41,620 nucleotides of DNA. It comes from a virus. A program made the position numbers and the translations under genes. Below, in pieces: positions 8,431 through 17,086 of this stretch. The notes beneath the pieces were generated by a model. The model had not been told where the DNA came from and did no database searches. It saw only the letters and a list, made by a program, of their open reading frames with translations. The DNA lies in IMG/VR virus record IMGVR_UViG_3300011445_000041, positions 1 to 41,620 of that record; one strand, 5' to 3'. Numbering within the stretch: the stretch's first letter is position 1; each line of letters opens with the position of its first letter.

Positions 8431-11400
8431 TGCCACTCTACGATCGCCTCAATGCGCAACAACTGCCGCCGCTCCCGCCGGTTGACGAGAGCAGCGCACT
8501 GGATACCATCATCCAGGTCGCGCGGCACACGGGGATTCCGCAGGTGGTGGGTCTGTCGTTCGAGGGCCTGAAGCGCGCGGACGCAGCATTTCGCGCCGGC
8601 ATCCTCACTGCCCGCGGCAAGATCCCGACCGCCGACTTTCCGCAATACTGGCGCGATGCGTGGGACGGCAAGCTCACCGACCTCACGACCAGCGAATTCA
8701 ATAAGCTTTTCTTGGGCGCTGCCATCTACGACCAAGCCAAACACCAGGCGCTCATTCCGGGTTGGACTAAGAAGGTCCTCAATCCAGAGACGCACCTCAC
8801 TGAAGATGTGCCGGTTATAAGCGTTGGGAGCGTACTCGACTTCAGCGCTGACATCTGGGCATCGCCGCTCAGCTACATCACGGCAGGTGGGCCTGGTGCT
8901 GTGAAGGCCCTCACAAAGACCCCGCTTTGGAGCCCATTTCGCACCATGGGCCGCGGGATCGGCGTGATCGACGATTACATCTTCGGCACCGCGAACAAGT
9001 TCCCGATGCTCGGGAATCTGTTGATGCACGCGCGGGAGCTACGACACGCATTCGAGCGCTGGCCGAATGTGACCAAGGACTTCGAGACCACGCGGGATAC
9101 GATGAACAAGGCCCTCATTGACTGGGCGCCGAAACTGCACAACATCTTGTTTCGTGAGGAGCGCGCTCTCGGCATCTTCAAGAAGTCCACGCACAAATAC
9201 TTGCCGACTGAAGAGCGCCGGGTGATGAATCACCTGTTCGATCTCAAGCTGCATCTTGGTGGTCCGCTCACGACCCGCGAGAGCACGCTTGCAGATGAGA
9301 TCATGACGACCGTGGGCACTCCGCTCATCTCGCGCCTGCAGTCAATGGGCTACTACACGCGATCGCGCACGCCGCCGCTGCTGAGCGGGTTAATGCCGAG
9401 CCTGGTCAATCTGCGCTCGATCCCCGCTGACGTGCTCCAGTCGTGGGACTGGAAGACGCTTGGGTGGCTCGGCGTGCCCACATACAAGTCGTCTAAGGCT
9501 GCGGTACTCAAGAAGATGCAGTTGCGCGAGGAGCACCTCGATCTCTCGACCGCGATTCGCGATCTCGTCTACGCGAGCGAAAAGAAGCTCCACTGGAACG
9601 CGCGACACCGCGAGTCGGTCACGCGCACCGTCACCACTGCGACTCGCGTCGGGACTGGGGGGTTGGTGCCGCGGGCAGGTGGCGCATCTACGCAGTTCGC
9701 GGGCGCGACGGTTGCGCGTACTTCGACCTTCACGCGACCCGGCTACAAGTGGGTCAACGACGGCCCACTGCTGAAGTATCGCCCTAAGAAGGTCACGAGT
9801 GCGAAGGGCCAGAATACGAACGTGGTTGACTGGTCGAGCGGCGAACGCAGCTACATGGTGCGCCTAATCAACGAGATTCAGGGTCGCGGGCGCGGCCGCG
9901 TGACCCTCGAACTCGGCGAACTGAGTCGGCGCGCAGTGTTCAACCTGCAAGACTTCGCGGGCCGCAATCGTGTGACCAAATATCTCTTTAATCGCACCTT
10001 CGAAGAGGCCGGGGCGAAGCTCAGCGTCTACGCGAAGCCACAATACGCGACCCAGTTTTTCGTGCACAACGTGGTTCGCAGCATGCTATGGGGCAATCTT
10101 GGCGCGGCCGTCAAGAACACCTCACAGCTACTCAACACCGCGGCCGTCAAGGGCATCCCCGCGACCATCAAGGGCATGTTCGAGCTTTCGAATCCTGAGC
10201 GCTATGCGCTCGCACAAACCGAAGTCTGGCACGAATTCAAGAAGCTCCTCATCGACGAGCGCTGGACAGCCCGGGTCGGGAGTCGTGTCGATGACCTCAT
10301 GATGCTGCCGTTCAATGCGACCGAAAATCTCGCGCGCGGGACTGCGTTCAATGTGTATCTTGATGATTACATGCGCAAGAACCGCATTCCGTCGTTTGCG
10401 GCCCTCATGACCGACCCGCGCCGTGAGCCTGCGATTCGAGCTGCTGTGCACGGCGCCTACGACACGAACTTCATCTATGGCGTCCTTGGGCGGCCCGCGA
10501 GCGCGCTCGGATCGCCGATGATGCGGCCGTTCACAACGCTCCTCTCATATGGGCCTAAGCAGCTCGAATTCTATCGCCGGGCGGTCAAGGAAGACGGGAG
10601 CGTGCTGCTGCGTGCACTTGGCATGCACGGGCTCGCGATTGATCTCGGTAACCGGTGGCTCGGGATCGCGCCGGAAGCGTGGATCGGCTGGGGCTTCGCG
10701 CCCCCGATGCAGTCGATTGATGGCATTCCGCTCATGACCTCCCCGCAGCTTCGGTGGGGCCTTGACATCGCGCGTGGGTTTGGGGCGCTGGGGGCTGGCA
10801 ACGAGGCCGAAGCTTCGAAGCACTTTCGTAGTGCGCAGGGCGCAACCGGCACGGTCCTCGCGCTCGCACCCGAATTCTGGCATAATTATACGACCCAGCC
10901 GGGGCTCCTGCCGCCGGGACAGGAGCTGGGGCGAGCACTCCTTGCAGCTGGCCCGCAGCTGGGTGCGCTCCCGGTGCCGATTGTCGCGATCGCGAAGGCC
11001 GCGAGCATCCTGCGCGGTATCAAGTCGATGGAGGGCGGCATGGGCCAGCAACTGTCGCAGACCGGCGAAACGTGGGTGCCGATCTCACGCGCAGATCTTG
11101 CGCGATCTACGCTATTCCAGACAACCGTCTCGCGCCAGCGCCAGCAGCTCTCGCAGATGACGCGGGATGCGCGGGGGCGCGTGGACCGTGTGCTCGACGA
11201 ACGCGTTCGCGCATATCTCACGGCTGCTGAGGACACGAACGGCGACAAGCTGGTCGAGGCCGGGCGCGAAATGTTCAGTCCCATTCGAATCTCACACGGG
11301 CTCGTACGCCAGGCGCCTACTACCTACAGCCCACTTGCAGAACAGATCGACAGCCGTATGGGGCGCTTGATTCGGGGCCGTAATCAGTCGCGGGATCTCA

Positions 11401-11492
11401 CCTCGATGATGGACAGCGGGTTCTTGAGCGGCATCTACTACGCAGCCTACATCGACCTGATGATGAAAGCTGAGGGACTACGTGAGCGATGA
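8430..11492 (+). CDS. Very large putative internal virion (DNA-ejection) protein, 1020 aa
   Basis: GTG start at 8430 overlaps the previous stop. The protein is helix-rich and basic. An early segment, SVLDFSADIWASPLSYITAG (about residues 131-150), resembles a motif that recurs in very large phage virion proteins. Residues ~530-760 contain amphipathic stretches, and the C-terminal quarter is Arg/Gln-rich. No lysozyme or transglycosylase catalytic motif could be read with confidence. Its size, its place as the last large gene of the late row, and the absence of a tape-measure pattern favour an ejection protein. Confidence 0.55.
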   Translation: MPLYDRLNAQQLPPLPPVDESSALDTIIQVARHTGIPQVVGLSFEGLKRADAAFRAGILTARGKIPTADFPQYWRDAWDGKLTDLTTSEFNKLFLGAAIYDQAKHQALIPGWTKKVLNPETHLTEDVPVISVGSVLDFSADIWASPLSYITAGGPGAVKALTKTPLWSPFRTMGRGIGVIDDYIFGTANKFPMLGNLLMHARELRHAFERWPNVTKDFETTRDTMNKALIDWAPKLHNILFREERALGIFKKSTHKYLPTEERRVMNHLFDLKLHLGGPLTTRESTLADEIMTTVGTPLISRLQSMGYYTRSRTPPLLSGLMPSLVNLRSIPADVLQSWDWKTLGWLGVPTYKSSKAAVLKKMQLREEHLDLSTAIRDLVYASEKKLHWNARHRESVTRTVTTATRVGTGGLVPRAGGASTQFAGATVARTSTFTRPGYKWVNDGPLLKYRPKKVTSAKGQNTNVVDWSSGERSYMVRLINEIQGRGRGRVTLELGELSRRAVFNLQDFAGRNRVTKYLFNRTFEEAGAKLSVYAKPQYATQFFVHNVVRSMLWGNLGAAVKNTSQLLNTAAVKGIPATIKGMFELSNPERYALAQTEVWHEFKKLLIDERWTARVGSRVDDLMMLPFNATENLARGTAFNVYLDDYMRKNRIPSFAALMTDPRREPAIRAAVHGAYDTNFIYGVLGRPASALGSPMMRPFTTLLSYGPKQLEFYRRAVKEDGSVLLRALGMHGLAIDLGNRWLGIAPEAWIGWGFAPPMQSIDGIPLMTSPQLRWGLDIARGFGALGAGNEAEASKHFRSAQGATGTVLALAPEFWHNYTTQPGLLPPGQELGRALLAAGPQLGALPVPIVAIAKAASILRGIKSMEGGMGQQLSQTGETWVPISRADLARSTLFQTTVSRQRQQLSQMTRDARGRVDRVLDERVRAYLTAAEDTNGDKLVEAGREMFSPIRISHGLVRQAPTTYSPLAEQIDSRMGRLIRGRNQSRDLTSMMDSGFLSGIYYAAYIDLMMKAEGLRER

Positions 11493-11752
11493 CCACCACG
11501 TCACAATCACGTGCTGTAATGCTGCTTGCGGCAGCGGTGCAGGCGCTTGCAGTAATCGCGCTCACCTATTGGGTCGGGCGAGTTGAGGGCATCGAAACCA
11601 AGCTCGATGGTCACGAAAAATGGTCCAACAATAAGGTCGTCGAATTTGAGAGTCGCATTCGCGCAAATGAAGAACGCAACAATGAAATTCTACGGCGCCT
11701 TGATCGAATCGAGGGCAAGCTCGACCGGCTTGATTTCCCAAAAGTAAGGTGA
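11489..11752 (+). CDS. Membrane-anchored coiled-coil protein, 87 aa (spanin-like?)
   Basis: ATG overlaps the previous stop. One N-terminal transmembrane segment (residues ~9-28, LLAAAVQALAVIALTYWVG) is followed by a charged helix with heptad pattern (residues ~40-82, FESRIRANEERNNEILRRLD). Signal-anchor plus coiled coil is the layout of inner-membrane spanins and of some holin-associated proteins, and the next gene is holin-like. No outer-membrane spanin partner was identified next to it, though a lipoprotein is encoded far away at 23132-23404. Confidence 0.55.
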   Translation: MTTTSQSRAVMLLAAAVQALAVIALTYWVGRVEGIETKLDGHEKWSNNKVVEFESRIRANEERNNEILRRLDRIEGKLDRLDFPKVR

Positions 11753-11770
11753 ACAGCGGCTGTAAGTGGT

Positions 11771-11790
11771 GCACCAGCCCCTGCTGGTGC
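11771..11790 (+). other. Intergenic hairpin between membrane protein and holin-like gene
   Basis: GCACCAG at 11771-11777 and CTGGTGC at 11784-11790 form a perfect 7-bp stem with a 6-base loop, 17 bases before the next start codon. There is no T run after it, so it is not a classic intrinsic terminator; it may shape translation or mRNA stability. Confidence 0.5.
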
Positions 11791-11807
11791 GAGGGGAGTG
11801 ATCGACT

Positions 11808-11972
11808 ATGTGGCTCAAGGTATTGAAGGGAACTGGTGTTGCGGCTGCAGGCGCCGGGCTCACGTACCTCGCACAGGTGCTTGGTGACATGGACTTCGGC
11901 GATGCCACCCCGGTTGTCACGGCTGCCCTCGCGGTGCTCGTGAACGTGTTGCGGAAGCTCCTGACAAAGTAG
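11808..11972 (+). CDS. Small holin-like membrane protein, 54 aa
   Basis: ATG at 11808 has GGGGAG about 10 bases upstream. The peptide has two hydrophobic segments (residues ~9-25 and ~36-48) separated by a short acidic turn (GDMDFGD), a positively charged start (MWLK) and a Lys/Arg-rich end (LRKLLTK). That is the size and charge pattern of small class II holins. It is the last gene of the rightward row and runs convergently into the leftward train. The likely endolysin is on the other strand at 17071-17535, so lysis genes are split. Confidence 0.5.
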   Translation: MWLKVLKGTGVAAAGAGLTYLAQVLGDMDFGDATPVVTAALAVLVNVLRKLLTK

Positions 11973-12108
11973 GGCGCGGCTCGCGCACCGTCTGCGGCCA
12001 CACCCATTGCAGCTGGTGACACCTGGAGCACACCACTACATTGTGGCGCCTATATCGCTTGACCAGCGGCATTCCGTAGACGATCTTCGCACATGTTGCA
12101 CACGTCAC
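11917..12108 (-). CDS. Small two-CxxC zinc-ribbon protein, 63 aa
   Basis: The chosen GTG start at 12108 overlaps the upstream gene's stop and has AAAGGAG upstream. Two CxxC pairs (CATC at residues 3-6 and CSRC about residues 27-30) suggest a zinc ribbon; the C-terminal half is Arg/Pro-rich. The last 56 bases overlap the convergent holin-like gene, so the 3' end is less certain. It would be the last gene of the leftward train. Confidence 0.45.
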   Translation of the reverse strand: MTCATCAKIVYGMPLVKRYRRHNVVVCSRCHQLQWVWPQTVREPRPTLSGASATRSRAPRGQP

Positions 12109-13349
12109 AACGACCACTCCTTTCGCCCGAACACCTGTAGCCCATTCTGCCATGCGAGCCCGGCCGCAACCATCGCCTGAAGCGCATCTACCTGCGCCCG
12201 CGGACTTGTCGCATCCAGCTTCTTATAGAACAGCTCCATGTTCCAGCCATCGGGCCCGGCCGCCTGCAACGAATCCGCGATTTCGAGCATGCGCTTCTTC
12301 TGTGGCGGGGCCGCGATCTCATCGATGACGCTCTCCAACACCGGGTAAAGCTTTGTATCAAGTAGACTTACGGCCGTGTCGATCGCTGCGATCGTGATCG
12401 CGCTCCCCCCAACTGCCAGCGCATATAGAGACGCGAATTTGAGCACCAGCATGCTGTATCGGTTCCAGTACCCAGTGAGGTGAATGGAGTCAAAGCCCCT
12501 GCGCCGAGCTTGTGCCCTCAACATGAGGAGGCGCTGTTCCACCTCACTAGGCACCACAATGGTAGCAGGTGCGCGTTCTCGAATGTTGCGCAGGTCTGCT
12601 GCGAGCGCTCCGATCTGCGCTTCCGTCGGCGTTGTCTCGGGCCCGTCGCGCTGTTGTGCTTCGTGCGCAATCACGAACCTGTGCATGAGGCCGCCGGTGA
12701 ATTCGTCGATGGAAACGCTGCGCCGCAGATATGCGATGGTCGAACCGAACCCGAACGCAACTGTGAACCCACGGATCTCGATCCGGCCTTCTCCGCGCAG
12801 CAGCTCCACCAGGTCCGTGTGTGACAAGCACCGAATCAACCAACTCGTGATCGTCTCAGTCCCGGTGCGTTCTTTCACGATGGTCGCGATCTCGTCCTCG
12901 ATGTGCAGGCCCTCAAGTATATCCGCGTGCGCGTGGCGCTGCCGGCGCTGCCATTCGGCTCGCGCGCCTGCAACCGTGAACCCACCTGTCCCGATGTAAA
13001 ACGCCTCGTCGCCGGCCATCGCCGCTTGCGCGACCCGCACCGCTTTCAATAGCGCAAGTGACTTCCCGGTGCCGCTGGGGCCCAGCAACAAGATGCTCGT
13101 TGGGGGCCAGAGTGTGCCGGCTGGGCGCACCAGGGCCGCGCGGCGTCCAATGACAGACGACATCGTGAGCATCCCCGCAAGAATATGGTAGCTCCAGGGC
13201 GCGCAATCGTTGCCCATGATCTCGCAGTACTTGCCGAGCCAGCCTGGCGCGTAGGGTGTAGGGTCGTTAACGCTGCAGCTCGGTATCACACTCGTCCCCT
13301 CGATGAGCGTAGCCCGCCTAGCGGCGTTTGGAGGGATTTGAAATGCCAC
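12105..13349 (-). CDS. P-loop ATPase, DUF3987-like, candidate replicative helicase, 414 aa
   Basis: Start is GTG at 13349; the frame is closed by a stop 18 bases further upstream. A clear Walker A, GPSGTGKS, is at residues 90-97, and an acidic Walker B-like segment (LHIEDEIATIV, D152/E153) follows. The N-terminal block with APWSYHILAGMLTMSS is the pattern of DUF3987-type phage ATPases that often lie beside family A polymerases. It probably unwinds or loads DNA at the phage fork; no primase domain is visible. A 43-residue frame (13286-13417) overlaps its start and is not called. Confidence 0.65.
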   Translation of the reverse strand: MAFQIPPNAARRATLIEGTSVIPSCSVNDPTPYAPGWLGKYCEIMGNDCAPWSYHILAGMLTMSSVIGRRAALVRPAGTLWPPTSILLLGPSGTGKSLALLKAVRVAQAAMAGDEAFYIGTGGFTVAGARAEWQRRQRHAHADILEGLHIEDEIATIVKERTGTETITSWLIRCLSHTDLVELLRGEGRIEIRGFTVAFGFGSTIAYLRRSVSIDEFTGGLMHRFVIAHEAQQRDGPETTPTEAQIGALAADLRNIRERAPATIVVPSEVEQRLLMLRAQARRRGFDSIHLTGYWNRYSMLVLKFASLYALAVGGSAITIAAIDTAVSLLDTKLYPVLESVIDEIAAPPQKKRMLEIADSLQAAGPDGWNMELFYKKLDATSPRAQVDALQAMVAAGLAWQNGLQVFGRKEWSL

Positions 13350-13413
13350 TTGCGTGTGTGGTCGCTACCGCCGAGCAGTGGCTCTCGGCGCGCGAGGGTG
13401 ACGCGGGCTACGC

Positions 13414-16371
13414 TCATTGTGTGTCTCTCCAGTTCGTACCTTGCGTGATCTTCGCCGGCACCATAAATCCCGGCGCGATCGCGGGCCATGGCTGTTCCAT
13501 GATAGCGCGTAGGCGCGCCGCGACTTCTTGTGCCCTATCGGGTGTTGATTCTATCACGATTTCGTCGTGGCAGAACAGCGTCGGGGGGCGTCCCGTGGCC
13601 CAGTGCGCGAGTTCGTGTACCTGTTGCATGCAGCGCCACAAGATGTCAGCGGCGTTCGAGCTTGGATGAAACGCCCAAATTTCGGGCGCAGCGGCCTGTG
13701 CATCATAAAAATAGCGGCGCCGGCCGAAGCGATTCTCCGCAAACCCGCACGTTTTCACCTGCGCCACTACGTCCTTGCGCCACCCCATTAGGCCTGCGTA
13801 CTCACGCTTGAATGCGCGCATCATCGACGCAACGTCTTCGTAGTCCACATCAAAGCCCTTGCCGAGCATCGTCTCGTGGATCTTCTTGGGGCCGGCGCCG
13901 TAGGTCGTATTTCCAGTAATCGTAATCGTGCCATCTTGCTTGACAAGCCAGAATCCAGTTATAACTTCAGGACACCACACATCGCCGTGTTCTAGCGGTT
14001 CCCACTGCACGCGCTGTCCTGTAATGTAACGACTCTTGCACGCTCTGATGTTGAGTGCCTTACCTGCTTTATCGTGATTACTAACTGCTGTTCTAATTCC
14101 ATGTAATGCAATCGCAAGCTGCATCGCATCGGCCAATTCGCCTTTATTCTGTCCAATTACAAAGGCCGCTGGTTGCTCATGTCCTTCACTAATTCGCACA
14201 GCATTAATGAATGCAGCGCGCTCAGTTGGGGTCATATTGAGCACATATTCAACCCAGTTCGTTTGCCATTTATGGTGCAGTTCAGTTCCTACACCATCAC
14301 CGCCGGCGAATGGTGCAGCAGTTACAATTGCATCTTCGTGGCCAATCTCACGAGAACGCAGCTCTCGATAAATAGGTTCATGATATTTCCAGGAACCGCC
14401 GCGCCATGATCTATACCGCATCGTCCACCAACGATGGTCAGCAGTACAACGATTACTCCATGATTTATGTCCAAGTCGCCCAAGTAACGCATTGGTATAG
14501 TGCACGATTCCGTTTAAGCGTTGCCACCCCAATGTATCGGTCACGGGGTCATACCCCATGATCTCGTCACCAACGCGAAGCTCGTTGTGCCGTTTCCACC
14601 CTGTTCGTGTAAGTGCTTTAGAATCAAGTGGCTGACAGCCGTAGTAGAAATTCTTCGCACGTGTGCGATCACACTTGAACAGCCCCGCATTCACCGCATG
14701 AATATCGCCCGAGATCGCCGACAGGAGCGCAGCATCTGTGCTGAGCGTCCCTGCGATCCACGCCTCAATCTGCGACCAGTCACCGACTACAAATACGTTC
14801 CCGGTCGCGTGCGGAATGAACATCGCTCGTAGGTGCTTGGGCACATTCTGGATGTTAGGATTCTGCGCGGACAGGCGCCCGGTCGCAGTCCCGTAGTTCG
14901 CGTCATCCTTCTGCACCGGAAAGTAGCTTGGGTGCACCGTGTCCGCGGCGCTCGTGAAATACGTGCTCAGCAGCTTCGAGTGCTCCCGCACTGCCAGCAG
15001 CGTCCGAATCACTTCTCGGGCGCGCTCGTCCGCGTGGCGCAACAGCTTGACCAGCGCGGTCTTCTCGGTCGTGATCTTGCCTTCCTTGTACTGTGCGGGC
15101 AGGCCCATCTCGTCGTAGAGGAGCTTCTTGAGCTGTGTTGGGGACGCAGCATTAGTAGTGGGGGCCAAGTGTGACCACGCGGCACGGGCCTCTTCGAGCT
15201 TCAGTTGCAAGCCTGCAGCCAGTTTCGTCCGCACCTCCCGATCCACTCGTACCCCCACCTCGGTCATGTCGATCAGTATCGGTAGACATCGCATTTCCAT
15301 CTCAAAAATGTCCAGTTGCCCAAGCTCCCGCAGCGCAGTTCGTTGTGGTTCGACCAGCGCAAGTGTATAGAGTGCATCCATTCGAGGGCGCTCAGGATTC
15401 GTAGTTGGTAGCGACTTGAACCTGGGGCAGTCGAGATAGAGGCTGCTCATGGTGTCGAGATTCTTTGCGAGATCCGGCTGCACCTTCTGCCCGGCCCACA
15501 TCGTGTCCCACACAGGCACATCGGCTGCGAACCCTGGTAGCTCGCGCCGAATATGAATGAGGTCAAACGACAAGTTATGCCCGACCAACAACTCTGCGCC
15601 CGTAAGCTCACTTAGCACCTGCGGGGGCGGGGGCCATGGGTAGCTGCACGATGCTATCCCCGTGGTGGTTGGCCCCGCGACCCCCACAAGCGTTATCGCG
15701 GAGGTTGCGTCGATGCCGTCGGTTTCGATGTCTACGCAGCGTGCGCCGGTGACCCACGCACTCTGGTCGTCAGTCGGTACACGGTGCAGGTCACCGCACA
15801 GGGCTCGCTTGACGCGCTCCACATCAGCCCACAAAAACGGCACCGGCTTGAGTCCTTGGCGCATGATGTATGCCGGATGCAACGACGGGATCACGACCTC
15901 ACATCTGGGCGGCAGGCACGGCTGAATGGTGCCGCCCTTCACCTTGATAGGAGTGGTGCATTCGTCGGGGCTGATGAGGTGCCCACGCCAGCGCGTGATC
16001 TCGCCCTTGATGCCAGTGAGCCGTAGAAGCGCATCGCCGCCGAGCGCGAGCACGACTCTGGCCCCGCTCGACATCACCTCATTTTCGAATCTGCTCGCAC
16101 ATGCCAGCCACTGCTCGGGGGATAGTTTCTTACCTGCACCAAGCACAGGGAAACAATCCGCCACGTTCATGACGCGTGCTTGATCTGGTGATAGCCCGGC
16201 TTCGTAGAACGCCCTCCACAACAGGCGCCCACTCGCACCTACGAACGGGCGCCCCTCGATCAGCTCATCACGGCCCGGCGCCATTCCAACTACTAATATC
16301 GGTGCGTTGAGCGGACCCGTAGACGCGCATGCCTGTTGCTCATCCCTTCGTGGGCAGTTACGACAATGCAC
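13414..16371 (-). CDS. UDG-exonuclease-DNA polymerase A fusion containing an intein, 985 aa (742 after splicing)
   Basis: GTG start at 16371. Residues 1-195 match family 4/5-type uracil-DNA glycosylase: GMAPG at 29-33, GRPFVG at 40-45, HPAYIM at 165-170, and early cysteines that could hold an Fe-S cluster. Residues ~200-390 look like a 3'-5' exonuclease (DIET, D214/E216; HNLSFD, D270); the usual Tyr of the third exonuclease motif is not evident. The polymerase follows: motif A GDWSQIE (D531), motif B RTRAKNFYYG|TTYGAG split by the intein, and motif C CHDE (D936, E937). UDG-PolA fusions are known from SPO1-like phages. This is the replicative polymerase candidate, next to the P-loop ATPase and just after an HNH gene. 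Confidence 0.85.
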   Translation of the reverse strand: MHCRNCPRRDEQQACASTGPLNAPILVVGMAPGRDELIEGRPFVGASGRLLWRAFYEAGLSPDQARVMNVADCFPVLGAGKKLSPEQWLACASRFENEVMSSGARVVLALGGDALLRLTGIKGEITRWRGHLISPDECTTPIKVKGGTIQPCLPPRCEVVIPSLHPAYIMRQGLKPVPFLWADVERVKRALCGDLHRVPTDDQSAWVTGARCVDIETDGIDATSAITLVGVAGPTTTGIASCSYPWPPPPQVLSELTGAELLVGHNLSFDLIHIRRELPGFAADVPVWDTMWAGQKVQPDLAKNLDTMSSLYLDCPRFKSLPTTNPERPRMDALYTLALVEPQRTALRELGQLDIFEMEMRCLPILIDMTEVGVRVDREVRTKLAAGLQLKLEEARAAWSHLAPTTNAASPTQLKKLLYDEMGLPAQYKEGKITTEKTALVKLLRHADERAREVIRTLLAVREHSKLLSTYFTSAADTVHPSYFPVQKDDANYGTATGRLSAQNPNIQNVPKHLRAMFIPHATGNVFVVGDWSQIEAWIAGTLSTDAALLSAISGDIHAVNAGLFKCDRTRAKNFYYGCQPLDSKALTRTGWKRHNELRVGDEIMGYDPVTDTLGWQRLNGIVHYTNALLGRLGHKSWSNRCTADHRWWTMRYRSWRGGSWKYHEPIYRELRSREIGHEDAIVTAAPFAGGDGVGTELHHKWQTNWVEYVLNMTPTERAAFINAVRISEGHEQPAAFVIGQNKGELADAMQLAIALHGIRTAVSNHDKAGKALNIRACKSRYITGQRVQWEPLEHGDVWCPEVITGFWLVKQDGTITITGNTTYGAGPKKIHETMLGKGFDVDYEDVASMMRAFKREYAGLMGWRKDVVAQVKTCGFAENRFGRRRYFYDAQAAAPEIWAFHPSSNAADILWRCMQQVHELAHWATGRPPTLFCHDEIVIESTPDRAQEVAARLRAIMEQPWPAIAPGFMVPAKITQGTNWRDTQ
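13909..14637 (-). mobile_element. Intein inserted in polymerase motif B, 243 residues
   Basis: The host protein reads ..KNFYYG, then Cys579 begins the insert (CQPLDSKAL), which ends ..TITGN at residue 821, and the host resumes with TTYGAGPKK. Joining the flanks restores the family A motif B. Splicing blocks are visible: N-terminal Cys with VGDEIMGYD (block A), CTADHRWW (block B, T-x-x-H) and DVWCPEVITGFWL..ITGN (blocks F/G). The penultimate residue is Gly rather than His; the +1 residue is Thr. Between them, residues near AAFINAVRISEGHE..QNKGELADAMQLA look like a reduced LAGLIDADG-type homing endonuclease. The segment is visibly richer in A+T than its flanks, which supports transfer. Confidence 0.9.
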
Positions 16372-16765
16372 GGCGCCGCCTTTGATGATAGGCCCGCTGC
16401 CATGCTAAATAACACGGCTTACACCGACGACCATAATGATTTCTGCGAATCAGATTCTCTTCATTATATTCGTGTCCTTGTGGGCAGTGCGTTTTGCGTT
16501 TATTTCGTGGCCCAACGCCGTCGCCACGCATAACATTAACTGCAAGTGTTACTTCTTCTAAATGATTCGGATTGAAGCAAGATCTGTGACGACAAAGATG
16601 ATCTAGCGTCATCCCAGCACAAATCTTTCGGCCGTGCCATTTTTCGAACATCAGTCGATGTAGATGTCGAGCAGATTTTTTATTTTCTCCACATAGCCGC
16701 CAAGTCACAATCGTGTAGCCAGTAACGTTCGGCTTTTGAATAGGGTATATACACGGCCCTATCAT
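16358..16765 (-). CDS. HNH homing endonuclease, 135 aa
   Basis: ATG at 16765 with GGGGATG upstream. The HNH core is clear: LDHLCRHRSCFNPNHLEEVT, preceded by a His-rich helix (ARHLHRLMFEKWHG). A C-terminal zinc-binding tail follows (CPQGHEY..CKPC) with an Arg-rich end. This is the layout of free-standing phage HNH nucleases. Its stop lies inside the polymerase start region (14-base overlap) and its DNA is richer in A+T than its neighbours, like the intein. It probably cuts homologous phage DNA near this site and spreads itself, perhaps together with the intein. Confidence 0.85.
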   Translation of the reverse strand: MIGPCIYPIQKPNVTGYTIVTWRLCGENKKSARHLHRLMFEKWHGRKICAGMTLDHLCRHRSCFNPNHLEEVTLAVNVMRGDGVGPRNKRKTHCPQGHEYNEENLIRRNHYGRRCKPCYLAWQRAYHQRRRRALS

Positions 16766-16977
16766 TTTTCATCCCCTTCCTCCACGTCAAACTCGATGAG
16801 ATTGCACAGATCGTTCATGACCGCTTCAAAGATCGCGTCCGACGCATCCAACAACTGATCCTCGTCGATCACGCGCTCTTCGCGGTGCTTGAAGATGCGC
16901 CGGATTCCGTACGCGACGCCGTTCTCAACTGCTTCCTGGACCAGCGGGTAGAGGCGCACTTTCACTTGGTGTTTCAT
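16762..16977 (-). CDS. Small acidic protein of unknown function, 71 aa
   Basis: ATG at 16977 with AGGTGA just upstream is preferred over GTG at 16983. Predicted helical, acidic C terminus (FDVEEGDEK). Its stop overlaps the HNH start (ATGA). No family recognised. Confidence 0.5.
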   Translation of the reverse strand: MKHQVKVRLYPLVQEAVENGVAYGIRRIFKHREERVIDEDQLLDASDAIFEAVMNDLCNLIEFDVEEGDEK

Positions 16978-17086
16978 GGTCACCTACCACGATGGATGCG
17001 CGGCACTCCTCGCAGATCCACACAACAACATCTTCGTCCCGTGCTTGTCCATGTTTACAAATCGGACACTCTATGAAAATTCGCAT
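16925..17086 (-). CDS. Tiny zinc-ribbon protein, 53 aa
   Basis: ATG at 17086 follows GAGAAGGG. Two CxxC pairs (C7/C10 in ECPICKHG; C25/C28 in WICEECRA) separated by 14 residues form a typical zinc ribbon. It overlaps the endolysin 3' end by 16 bases and the next gene's start by about 50 bases in another frame, which is large, so the final residues are less certain. Function unknown; several similar mini-proteins occur in this window. Confidence 0.5.
   Translation of the reverse strand: MRIFIECPICKHGQARDEDVVVWICEECRASIVVGDHETPSESAPLPAGPGSS

Noticed and set aside
7785-9029. 414-codon open frame on the minus strand
   Set aside because: Lies wholly antisense to two coupled virion genes, has low-complexity Ser/Arg/Ala composition and no ribosome site; typical shadow in GC-rich DNA.
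11771-11790. Intrinsic terminator
   Set aside because: The stem is good but no T run follows, and it lies before a gene rather than at a transcript end.
13286-13417. 43-codon frame between polymerase and P-loop ATPase
   Set aside because: Its ATG overlaps the polymerase stop neatly, but it covers the ATPase start and has no recognisable features; left as uncertain.
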